From contig CAJQUW010012890.1 of the NCBI GenBank assembly GCA_907163375.1, positions 248,001 through 312,000 of the forward strand: DNA of 64,000 nt, read 5' to 3'. Position numbers and translations under genes: made by a program. The notes below the pieces were generated by a model that was not told the origin of the DNA, searched no databases, and saw only the letters and a list, made by a program, of their open reading frames with translations. The stretch is from Prostheceraeus crozeri (taxonomy: Eukaryota > Platyhelminthes > Polycladida > Euryleptidae). Shown piece by piece: positions 48,422 to 57,756 of this stretch; the stretch's first letter is position 1; each line of letters begins with the position of its first letter.

Positions 48422-48545
48422 CCACCAGGAGACATGTTTCGGCCTGTTGGGCCTCATCAGTCTTGGGCAAGTTCGAACCAGCGACGTTGGAGCTAGAGGA
48501 CGTGCAAGAATACCCTCTAACCACAAGGCCACCGGACCATCCATT
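48422..48545 (-). repeat. tRNA-derived SINE with hammerhead ribozyme body
   Basis: On the - strand the head has a tRNA-like A box (GTGGCCTTGTGGTTAGAGG, about 48514-48533) and B box (GGTTCGAAC, 48471-48479), the internal promoter of RNA polymerase III. Directly behind it lies a hammerhead ribozyme (48424-48468), then the tail that was displaced to 47767-47734. The head-plus-ribozyme design matches hammerhead-carrying SINEs known from other animals. Confidence 0.82.
48424..48468 (-). ncRNA. Type I hammerhead ribozyme (SINE copy A)
   Basis: The invariant cores CUGAUGA (48460-48454) and GAAA are exact. Stem II is a perfect GGCC/GGCC with loop CAACA. Stem III is minimal (ACA/UGU, no loop) and leads to the cleavage triplet GUC. 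Stem I strands GCCCAAGA and UCCUGGU pair with one internal mismatch. Minimal stem III ribozymes usually act best as dimers. It lies in intron 1 of the four-exon gene in sense orientation. Confidence 0.85.
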
Positions 48546-48624
48546 AACAGCGTGAATTGGCAGGTACTGCTTTGATGTACGCATGTAGAGGGCGGATTTC
48601 ATTCAGCGAACACTTCATGCCGCA

Positions 48625-48823
48625 TCAGATTTTGAGGCACAAAACACAGGCGCTACTCATTACAGGCAGATACAAATAACATGACAATTGATAAATTGAG
48701 CGAATCTCAACAGATGTAACTACCACGAGAAATGTTTCAGCCTGCTCTCCCTCATCAGTCGTGGGCAGGTTGGATTTTTCGCGGTGGCTACATCTGCTGA
48801 GATTTGCTAAATTTATCAATTGC
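48625..48823 (-). repeat. Second SINE-related copy with inverted flanks
   Basis: The ribozyme at 48722-48765 is flanked by two inverted copies of the same tail sequence (about 48690-48721 and 48783-48823, CTACATCTG(C/T)TGAGATT and CAATTGATAAA). It lacks a recognisable tRNA head. Confidence 0.65.
48722..48765 (-). ncRNA. Hammerhead ribozyme copy B (partly decayed)
   Basis: Stem I is perfect (CCACGA with UCGUGG), and the core CUGAUGA and GAAA are exact. The cleavage triplet is UUC, stem III (ACA/UUU) is weakened by a mismatch, and stem II (GGGAGAGCAGGCU) is poorly paired. It is probably a descendant of the same element as copy A with reduced or no activity. Confidence 0.65.
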
Positions 48824-48911
48824 CAGATTACTTGTCTTAAGAGAGATCACATGATTGGAATTCTTGTGGAGCTTTATCCAGGGTTTCTCACTCTATAAAA
48901 ATAACACTTAC

Positions 48912-48946
48912 CGTGGCACACTGATAACTCCTCTTTCAGTAACCAT
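48912..48946 (-). CDS. Unrecognised protein, exon 1 (start codon)
   Basis: ATG at 48946-48944 is immediately preceded by an in-frame TAA, which fixes this as the most upstream start. It encodes MVTERGVISVP and ends at donor ACG/GTAAGTG. The exon probably extends upstream to 48983, where an acceptor (TTCGTCCCTCACAG) suggests a further non-coding 5' exon. Confidence 0.65.
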
Positions 48947-48983
48947 TTATCGTATGAGCACAATGAAAAAATGCTCTTGAAGC

Positions 48984-51385
48984 CTGTGAGGGACGAAGAG
49001 TATAGGATTGATACTAATTAGGGTTTGATAATTTCATATTAAATTAGAGTAGGAATTAATTAACTTACATTTCATAATAACGTCCTAGTTTGATGCATCA
49101 GATTTAATCTATTGTGCGCTGCGGGGATGAGTGGGCAGCCAGGCTATTGTGTTGAGTTTTGAGTGTTCAGTCACTGTGGTCGCGGTGGCCTTTGTTCCGT
49201 TGAGTCTTGGCTTGTTTGGAGTGGTTTGTAAATATTTCGGTGCGCTGTCCGCTGAGTTTGTTGCTATGCCTGGGGTGTTGACGTCTGCTCGAGTCTGCAT
49301 GTTGATTTGTAATTTTGGTGGACGAATAGCAATCTGCGATACCTGACAGTGATAAAAACTAGTGCCTGAAGTGAGACAAGGCCCCCTCTCGTATGATCGC
49401 GCTGAGACTGTAGATGTGATCTTTGTGCCTGTAATCCCGCGGCAATAAAGTTGCGTCCACAACCCCTATCGCTTTTCTCTTACTATCGACTGAGGCGAAA
49501 AGGCTATAGGCCTATTTGAACGCTACCGCAATTTCGTAACAAAGCCCTCAATCAGATACAAACCACCAAACCGCTGCACATTTGCTAACCATAGAAATCT
49601 GTCAATAGCTAAAACGGACAGATATGAAATCAATGGAGCGCCGCGGACACGCGTTGTCATGACAACTGATCCTAAAGAATGACGTACTGTAGGTTGTCTA
49701 CTGGAAATCTACTGGAGCACAATAGAAAACATTTCTAGGCAAAATAGAGCACTCACTAGTCACTGTAATGTTGTGTTCAAGTGTCAATCCGTTCTAGTCA
49801 TTTAATCATATGCACAAAACATCGGATTTATAGGATTGTATTTAAGGTTGTACGAATAATGGTAATATAATTTTTGGCGTAAGATCATCAAACGTTGGCT
49901 CTCAGCATCCACCTGAATTTTTTTGATACAGCGATCTTACTTTTTCTGATCATGGTCCAGTCCACCTTTATCATTCCTAAAGCATTTGAGTGAAAACTTG
50001 CAAAAGATATGTGTGGAAGCTTTGCTTATAGGCGATGATAATTTGAAAAATTGGAATAACACAGTAATTCAGCTTGATATCTTCGCATGAACTCCATCGA
50101 TTTCATTTGACGTGGAGAAAGCAAGTCCTTTTTATGATGCATGAGTTGCATGTGTGACATATCTGACAACTCGGTTGTGCATTTATTTTATACGTACTTA
50201 TATGATGGTTGTTGAAATTCCAGCATGATGACTTAATTTTCGACATTCATCTGTGCCTCATTACTCGTGAATGAGAATGAGAGAAGTACGTAACTCTCTT
50301 GCTTTATCCGTTTAGCGCCCTTTTCGCCGTTCAGTTACATTTGGCTGGACGATTATTCTTCATTAATTGGCACAGTCCAATCATTCACAAAATTCTTTGT
50401 TCCAATTGTGTCATGAAAATTATTCATTTGATTGACTTTACAACTACGTTCAAATAAATACCTATCTGTCAAACCCAAAGATCTATTTTTTGTGTAATGA
50501 TGAGCAATAGTCTATAGTTTATCATCATTTATAGTGAATGAGATTCTTCTCTTAATTTCGACACTTCAATTCATAAAAGCTACATGTAACCTACTTCGGC
50601 CACTCATTGAATACCGGCAAGCCAGACAAAATTGAACAGAAGAAAAGACGGAACAAAATAACTAATGTATAAGATTAGAGATACTGATAAAAAAGACTGT
50701 GATAATGGAAAACTGTAACACCGATTTGTTGAAAAATAAAGTTTACCAGGCTACTGGATGGATGAAATTACTTTCTAGCAGTTCGTGTTGACTATGAATA
50801 TTCGCTGAAGACAGTAACACCACTCAACGTCACCTTCATCACTTGATGAATGTATTGTCAATGTTGCGAGCAAAAGTTAAACGATTAATCTTGCAAGCTC
50901 TATGCGGAAAGCGACCAGAACTTCCTTTTTCTTAGCCACTATGGTGATTTTGATGATAAAAATGATGCCATTATAGATTATCGCCACCTGCGGTTATGAA
51001 GAAAATGCTACTCGTTCTACTAGCAGTGCACTACGGAAGTATAGGGTTGGGGGACTATTTATTGAAAGATTGATTTGCTGACATTCCATACGCATGCACA
51101 GGCGGGTTATATCGTCATAAGAATTCGAATTGTGTGTCGAAGTGAGAAAACATGGGTTTCACATTTTAGAACCTGAAGAAAAAAAATTCTGGAAAACCTA
51201 TTAGATCAATAATAATTTTTAACATCCTTTAAAACATCTAAAAAAATTTTAAAAAAACATAGTATTTAGAAAACACAATACCTAGCATCTGTAATTGGAA
51301 ACATTTCCTACCTTCTCTCATAGTTGATCGGGAGAAATCGGAGGTTGTGTTGAAAATGCCCAAGTTCGTATCCGCATTTTTAACC
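48984..51385. other. Region upstream of the four-exon gene
   Basis: A GC-richer block at about 49110-49460 could contain the promoter and non-coding first exon of the - strand gene, but no specific elements were identified. The rest is AT-rich without recognised genes or repeats. Confidence 0.3.
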
Positions 51386-51404
51386 TTAACCTGTTGAGCC
51401 CCAA

Positions 51405-51502
51405 TGGCGGGCACTGCCCGTCATGAGATAGTTTCTACAACTGACTGGTTTCTGATTCTTTACATGACCGTAACTGCCAATGACGGGCACTGCCCGTCAT
51501 GA
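51405..51502. repeat. Left pair of subterminal palindromes
   Basis: Two copies of the near-perfect palindrome ATGACGGGCACTGCCCGTCAT (the first with ATGGCGGGC) at about 51404-51424 and 51480-51500. They mirror the pair at the right end and are probably transposase binding sites or hairpins. Confidence 0.8.
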
Positions 51503-51890
51503 TCAGCATTGTCGCATCTGCCCAGTTCTTTCTGTTTTTTCTACAAAATTATTTCAGTTGTGAAATCGTTTCATCATTTCATTGATTCTGTAGTGAAAAT
51601 GAATTTATAAAATGACCAATATCAAAATGTTTCAATATTTGTACTTGGATAAGGAAGACTGAACTGGTGGTGTGCATAATAAGCTCATTCCTGAAAGACC
51701 GGAGGTATTCTTTCTTACAATATAAGGAAGTCATGAATGACCGAATGTTGGTGAAACAAATATGAACAAACTTTGTAACATATTTAAACGGTTATTATCT
51801 TTAGACTGAAGAAGACTAAAATTTTAGATAAGACTCCTGATAGATATCTACATTAAACAGAATCTATTCCGCTGATGCACTATATGTAGA

Positions 51891-51990
51891 AGATAATGAT
51901 AGATTTCTAGGTCGATAATTATTTATTGACCGACAGCCGAAGGCTGGAGGTCAATAACTTATTATCGACCGTAGAAATCTATCATTATCT
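51891..51990. repeat. Long hairpin beside the recombinase unit
   Basis: Arms of about 41 bp (AGATAATGATAGATTTCTA...TTATTGACC and its inverse, with few mismatches) enclose a second small hairpin CAGCC-GAA-GGCTG. It ends 3 bp before the TTAACGCATGGT end. Confidence 0.85.
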
Positions 51991-51993
51991 CTA

Positions 51994-53674
51994 TTAACGC
52001 ATGGTAAATTTTCCAGTCGTTTTACAAAATAACGACCGGAAATTTCAAAAAATAGATATCTTCTGTTATCTATGTACGTTATGTAACGCAATTATCAAAG
52101 ATTTCAGTTAAATTGAGTAATTATGGAAGAGTCTAATGTATGGCATGATGATTTTTATGATCCATTGATTGACGAATTTGAGCAACAATTTGAGCAGCAA
52201 AACTGGTTTTCGATGATAAATTTTGCGAACGTTCCTTCGGGTATGATCTCAGGTCTAAGCGGAAATGAAATTGAAGAGGTCGCAAGGCACAGTATGGAAC
52301 CTACCACTACAAGTATTGGTGAATCATCAACCGCAACAAATGCTGGTAGATTTGCTCCTGCAGTTTTTGATGAAGAGCTAAACAAAATTAAGAATTCATC
52401 AAAACCCGCCAACACCTTGCGTCGAAATGATTGGGCACTTCGAGTGTTTGAAAGATGGAGGATCAATCGTGAAAATCTCATCTCCGAACGAATGATGCCG
52501 CAAAGTGATGTTTCATTATGGGATAAAGAACAACTGAACTACTGGCTGGCTAAGTTTATTGTTGAATGCCGCAAAGAAGACGGAAAATGTATCCAGGGAG
52601 CTTCCTTATATCGATACTATCTGGTTTGCAGCAAGTCGTCCGGAAAAACAGGTTAGTTGATTTTTTTAAAAATGACGAATTCACTCATCTGCGTGAAGTA
52701 CTTGATGCTTCGATGAAAATATCAACTTCGAACAATGTTGGCATCAGTCTAAAACAAGCAGACATCATTACTTTTCAAGAAGAAGAGGAGCTCTGGAGTA
52801 AGGGACAATTGGGAGATGCAACTCCAAAACAGATTATTCAGACACTGTTTTATCTGAATGGTATTAATTTCGCGGTAAGAGGTGGTCAGGAACACAGCGA
52901 TCTCTTGATTTCTCAATTTCGTGTAGAAATAAGGGAAGGTGCAAAAGTATTGGTTTTCAGTGTGGGTGCCACCAAGACCTACAGTGGTGGGTTACATCAA
53001 CGACGCTTGAGACCGAAAGAAAAATTACATTTTGCTAATGAAGGTAATCCTCAAAGATGTCACATCCGAATTTTCGAACTTTTTTTATCGAAGAGACCTC
53101 AAAACTGTGACAGGTTTTACCTTCAATCTAAGAGGAAGGTAATGATTCAGGATGATATTTGGTTTACTTAAAGGCCATTGGGACACAATACCCTGAAAAA
53201 GATGTTACAGACAATGACAAAAGAGATCGGAATTCAAGGGAGAAAAACTAATCATAGTCTGAGGGCTACTTGTGCCAGTCGTCTTTACAACGCGGGAGTT
53301 GACGAACAGATGATTATGGAAAGAACAGGTCATCGGTCAGTGCTCGGGGTTCGCTCTAACAAAAGAACATCGGATTTGATGATCAAAAACACTTCCATGA
53401 TTCTTAACAGCGAGGTTTTGTTTTCAGAAGTCAAGAGGCAGTGTCCACGTGTTCAACAACATGCGTGTGGCATCAATATCAACATTCGAGACTGCCAAGT
53501 TACAATTGTGAATAAACCTCCAGCTGAAGGTGATATTTCTCGAGATGATCAAGTCTGATCGCTATGACTTTGCATTTCTTGTTAAAATGTTGAAATAAAG
53601 ATATGTTTTTTGACATAGATAATGACCTCTAAAGTAAAAATAATGACCGGAAATATTACATAACCATGCGTTAA
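51994..53674 (+). mobile_element. TTAA-flanked unit carrying a Crypton-like tyrosine recombinase
   Basis: The left end TTAACGCATGGT and right end ACCATGCGTTAA are exact inverted 12-mers. This can be read as an inverted repeat CGCATGGT with a TTAA target duplication. Further inward both sides carry a CCGGAAAT motif next to GACCGG/AATGACC. The unit lies inside piggyBac and encodes a degenerate tyrosine recombinase. Cryptons normally lack inverted termini, so this arrangement is odd. Confidence 0.6.
52123..53558 (+). pseudogene. Crypton-like tyrosine recombinase (DUF3504 type), broken
   Basis: The N-terminal part (52123 onward) ends in a SAM-like DNA-binding segment (TLRRNDWALRVFERWRINRE, LNYWLAKFIVECRKEDGK). 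After a frame change near 52600 come GLQQVVRKNRL, the first catalytic Arg in NGINFAVRGGQEH, YSGGLHQRRLRPKEK, the His-x-x-Arg box in NHSLRATCASRLYNAG, and GHRS. The nucleophile Tyr expected in RSYKR is Asn (AAC, 53358-53360). A TAA at 53169-53171 also interrupts the frame. This type is related to ZMYM2/KCTD1-like domains derived from Cryptons. It is inactive as a recombinase. Confidence 0.82.
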
Positions 53675-53801
53675 ACAAAATAGAGCGACCTACTTGAATC
53701 ATGAACACACAGCCACAACTCGCGCTATGCTATGAATTTCTATGTCTAAAATGTATTTGAATTCGCAGGCATGACCTTGATGATTTAGTCATTGTATAGA
53801 T

Positions 53802-54244
53802 ATGCGTCGATCACGTAGGCTCTCCGCGATTACTGCGGCAAGCAGATTATTCAGTCAACCTAACAGTGATATAAGTGATAACTCTTCCTCAAGTGAATCT
53901 TCGGATTCTGACTCTGACATGGATACTAATGTCGTCGTCGAAGAAAGAGGTGAGTGGCAATTAATAAAGACAACGATACATATGAGCCTGAACATTCTTT
54001 TGCTGCAAATCCAGGACTTCAACGCTCTCAACTTCCAACGACAAGTGATGTAGAGTATTTCATAAATATGTATCTTACTGATGAGTTGTTTGAAATGCTT
54101 ACTTCATGGACGAACATCAGAGCCAAAATTGCTCTAGAAAGCCACGATAATGATTCAATGGAGTTCAAATGGAGGACGTCCTGCAGCCACAACCGTCTTA
54201 AAGCAATCGCATGCCCCAAAGCGGTTGTCGCCCTGACCAAATAG
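53802..54244 (+). pseudogene. piggyBac transposase N-terminal fragment
   Basis: ATG at 53802 opens MRRSRRLSAITAASRLFSQ followed by the Ser/Asp/Glu-rich acidic segment usual for piggyBac transposases. After a frame change near 53950-54040 the conserved start of the DDE domain is seen (DVEYFINMYLTDELFEMLTS). The gene stops before the catalytic aspartates, and the right terminus of the element follows, so the catalytic domain is deleted. Confidence 0.75.
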
Positions 54245-54507
54245 GCCACGCCCTTCAACCCCGGGACTTTGTGTAGACCCATGTTTTGGAAAATTTCACT
54301 CTCAATACAAGTGGATAGCTGTTGCTGAGTTCTTTCTTGTTTTTGGTTATACGAAATGAACATGCGTTTCTATTTGTGTTCGTTTTTGCTTTTTGCTATA
54401 GAAGGTTGTGAAATTTTACGAGTACTTGCTCTTTTGATATCTCAGAAAATAAGTACTGTAAATCAAGAAATAAAATATTTAGAGCAGTGTAAGCATAGAA
54501 TTTACCA

Positions 54508-54612
54508 TGACGGGCAGTGCCCGTCATTGTCAGTTAGCGACATGTAACTCACTTATTTTCTGGTCAGTTGAAGTCATGGAAGTTATGACGGGCAGCGCCC
54601 GTCATTGGCAGT
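54508..54612. repeat. Right pair of subterminal palindromes
   Basis: ATGACGGGCAGTGCCCGTCAT at about 54509-54529 and ATGACGGGCAGCGCCCGTCAT at about 54585-54605, mirroring the left pair in number and spacing of about 76 bp. Confidence 0.8.
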
Positions 54613-54655
54613 TGAGGCGGTGTAGCAAATACAAAACTGGGGCTTAACAGGTTAA

Positions 54656-54970
54656 TCATTTTTTCGAAAATTTGCAATAATTTTGAAAAAATGTATGCCT
54701 ATTTGATGGACCGTCATGCGTCTTCTTAGGATTTTGAAATAATGTCTGTACGACATCGTGAATGTAGAACGAGAAAGGCGAAAACTGTACTACAGCGTGT
54801 GATTTTTCATGTGCAAATCCATCCAGTAAACCTACAATGCCACTAGTGACGATCACACGACCATAGCACTCACAAAGCCAAGAATTTACCGACTGAGCTG
54901 GGGTCACAGCTTGATAAAATATTGAAAAGATCAAAAGCCTCTCGATAAACGTTCTTGTGCGCATGATCAT
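54656..54970 (-). CDS. Unrecognised open frame with signal-peptide-like start
   Basis: 104 codons from ATG 54970, with an in-frame TAG 21 bases upstream. The N-terminus (ERLLIFSIFYQAVTPAQS) resembles a secretory signal. The rest has no known domain. The frame ends exactly at the piggyBac insertion site, so the original 3' part may have been displaced. It could be a chance frame. Confidence 0.2.
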   Translation of the reverse strand: MIMRTRTFIERLLIFSIFYQAVTPAQSVNSWLCECYGRVIVTSGIVGLLDGFAHEKSHAVVQFSPFSFYIHDVVQTLFQNPKKTHDGPSNRHTFFQNYCKFSKK

Positions 54971-54974
54971 GAAT

Positions 54975-55905
54975 GATATTACTTTCTAAACTTATGAGTT
55001 GATCTGTAGGTTTACTCGGAAGATGCGGATTTTCGGAAATAATTTGTAGCTTTCTCTTTTTTTCAAAAACTCAAATTACCTCCATTCTGCCATTTAGGGA
55101 TGTATCGGTATTTCGATGGCAGATTGCCTCATCACAACACATCTTTATGTTTCGAGGAAGGGGGGTCAAAGCTGTGCCTCAAGCAGAAGCGAGAATCTTA
55201 ACTAGAACGTTGTTTTATGAAATGAAAGTAGTGTTGTTTTGGGTCAAACGTCCACTATACAAAGCTGCTACTCGGAGAGCCTGGAACTACAGCTTAAATG
55301 GCAGTAGTTTAATCAGCAAAACCTGCACTATGGTCACTTGGCAGAATTTTAACCTAAAAAGTCCTTTTGCAATTCACAGAAATAGGCAATTTCAGAACAG
55401 TCGCAGCCAGAATTCAGCTGAAGGACAAATATTGTCTTAATTATATACATTGAATTAGATATGATGTCGTTTGTGGAATCCCATTAGTTGAATAACAAGA
55501 ATTTTAGGATCAACTAGTGTATGTAATTCCAAGAAATGTCGAAATATTGACTTGGCGTAAGATGATTTAATGAATATTGCAAAAATGAAATGAAGTAATT
55601 AAAGATCCATATTACTGCTCAATTATGTTCAGCATGTTGATACAAATTTCCGTGCAGAAGATTGATGATGTCCAGTCTATAGTTTGGTAGCTATTATAGA
55701 TTAGAAGTCAATAATGAAATCCATGTTGTAGCATTATCTTGAGAATCACAATTTCTCCCACCCAGCATCACTTTGCAGTCGATAATTGATCAATTGCTAG
55801 CTATCTCGGACGGCTAAAACCGCCTGAAACTCAGAAAATGTGATTGAAAGGGGCCCTGACAAGTCATTTCTGTTGTTATGTCAGTTATTATTATTTTTGC
55901 AATTG
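54975..55905. other. Non-coding stretch
   Basis: An open frame at 55147-55440 (+) has no recognised domain. Nothing else is seen. Confidence 0.3.
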
Positions 55906-55907
55906 TG

Positions 55908-55986
55908 TGCAAAATTTTTTGACTGCTCCACGACAGTCATCTTCAGGCAAGAAGATGATTGCCGGATGGCAGTCGAAAAAGTTTGT
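55908..55986. repeat. Head-to-head pair of Penelope-type hairpins
   Basis: CTGAAGATGA, a CTG...CAG hairpin and TCAAAAA on the - strand face AAGAAGATGA, a TTGCC...GGCAG hairpin and TCGAAAAA on the + strand, with only a few bases between. The same CTGAAGATGA-hairpin-TCGAAA order occurs in the Penelope element at 57612-58866, so this is probably a remnant of inverted Penelope arms. Confidence 0.45.
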
Positions 55987-56274
55987 ACACATTTGCTACA
56001 ATAATAGTGATCTTAAAATACTCATGACTCTTTCCAACTATAAATCTGAGATAAATATGTTTGAGTTTATCAATAAAATCAATCTCTGTAAACAATATAT
56101 TCGAATACGGCATTATGAATCCAAGAATAATTTTCACGTTCACTCAGCATACGTTGCGTTGAAATTACATATCTCCCATTACAAATCAAACAAATTACAT
56201 ATCAAACATTATTGCCTTGACAACTGATGTGTGGTGGTGAGGGTTTGATCCTGCCAATTGACAGAGTCGCGTAA

Positions 56275-56348
56275 GTGGCTCGTAGTTCAGTTGGTTAGAG
56301 CACAGGTCTAGTTAACCTTGGTCGTAGGTTCGAATCCTACCAGCCGCA
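56275..56348 (+). tRNA. tRNA-Thr(AGT)-like sequence, probably pseudogene
   Basis: The D arm (GTTCAGTTGGTTAGAGC), anticodon arm AGGT-CTAGTTA-ACCT with anticodon AGT, and T arm GTAGG-TTCGAAT-CCTAC are all recognisable, and a TTTT run follows at 56353. The acceptor has only six pairs (GTGGCT with AGCCGC), and one extra base lies between acceptor and D arm. It is either a divergent tRNA or a tRNA-derived SINE head. Confidence 0.5.
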
Positions 56349-56359
56349 CATCTTTTGCA

Positions 56360-57595
56360 TGGCAATTTGATCTATCGTTTATTTAATTTCATTGTTGTTA
56401 ATATTCATTAATCGCTTGTTGCCACCTCTGACCAACTCATATTCATGAAATAATTTATTAGTGCTTCTGTGCCGTAAATTGACTCCTACGCGCCAGAATT
56501 TTCTCGCTATGGGCTACCATGGTCTCAACGATTTTGGGAGTGGCATTGGCCGATGCTGCTTGCCTCTTCCTTTTATTAGACCTAGAGGATAGAAATCATC
56601 GGAAGCAGATAAAGCACTGATTTGTTTTGTGTTTTATCGAGTGTTTTGGAGTCATTCGTTTTTAATCACGAAATACGTTTGCTTTATTTTGTTGAAACAA
56701 GATACTTTTTTCTTGTGTATATGTATGTACTATTAAATGCTACTTAATCTTATTATGTGAGTTTATTAATGTCCTAGTGAATGTGCAAATTGTATTTTAA
56801 TGAGGGCGGGAGTACTGTTTGCTATCATTCAATGGAAACTGCTGTGTTCGCTCGTGAATTATTCCTTAAGACCCACACTTTGTCAAACGAACAAGGTCGC
56901 TTAACTAGGCAGGCCCAGTCCAGATAGCAAGTCAGTCAACACCGAGAACGTCAGAAAGACGTCTATTGACATGATGCGCTTATGTAGGACATAGTGATCA
57001 AAACAATGGTAACACAAGCGATTGTGTAATCAGGAAAGCAAAATAATTCGTTCATCATTGTAATGAGCAACCCATTTTTATCAAAATCACACTTGCTTGC
57101 TCAGCACATATGTCGCGCCAGCATTGTGCGAGAACTTCACTATTGTTAGAATAGCTGAATCTGTTTTTATCAATCTAACTGTCGTATTCGGCATAATTCG
57201 TATTAGTGCTGTACAACACTTTACAGCTTGTTCAATGACTTATAGGACCATTTACTTCTTAGTGTTCGAAATCAGGTTTACAATTGATATGAAGTAGTGA
57301 CTTTTACTTCCAATTATAGTGGAAATAACCACAGACTGATTTCATATGGTCATCTCATAGACAACACTAGGCTAGTTAGAACTGAGCTCGTATTTCTCAG
57401 CAGTGCATCTCTTGTGATCGTAGTTATATGTGAATAAGAACGTCAGCCTTCGTGATCTATTAGGATGATATCCAAAAAACTGCGATTTAATCAAAATATT
57501 GATCAGCACTGGACCGAATCCAGGCCTATACAATGGTGCGTCAGATCTTTCCGGTACACGTTTGAGAAGTGGACGCGCGGCAGATGGTTTAGGAG
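56360..57595. other. Non-coding stretch
   Basis: No gene was recognised. An open frame on the - strand (to 57372) contains LASAPKPSAARPLLKRVP, of unknown relation. Confidence 0.3.
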
Positions 57596-57706
57596 CACTG
57601 GCGAGCTTGTTGGGAATAACGGATCGTAGTAATTCATTGTAATATAAGGAGGCGATCCGGAAAAACCGCTTAGAATATCGTCGATGTTGTATATTCCTTT
57701 TTTTCT

Positions 57707-57756
57707 CTTTACACAAGCGCTTTCGAAGGCGCACAGCGCCTCATCTTCAGGTAAAG
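57707..57756 (-). ncRNA. Hammerhead-like motif, left arm of Penelope 2
   Basis: Inverted duplicate of the motif at 58751-58800. Confidence 0.45.

Larger units (their letters stand above)
51390..54651 (+). mobile_element. piggyBac-type transposon with a nested insertion
   Basis: The inverted ends are CCTGTTGAGCCCC and, read inward, CCTGTTAAGCCCC. TTAA is present outside both (51386-51389 and 54652-54655). Two palindromic units lie near each end. It holds an N-terminal fragment of a piggyBac transposase (53802-54244) and a separate TTAA-flanked unit with a tyrosine recombinase. The transposase C-terminus is missing. Confidence 0.9.

Noticed and set aside
49131..49462. Open frames on both strands in a GC-richer block
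   Set aside because: No domain and no splice signals; more likely promoter or leader sequence of the - strand gene.
57372..57734. 120-codon - strand frame with a Pro/Arg-rich part
   Set aside because: It runs across the boundary of the Penelope insertion, so it is a chance fusion of target and element.
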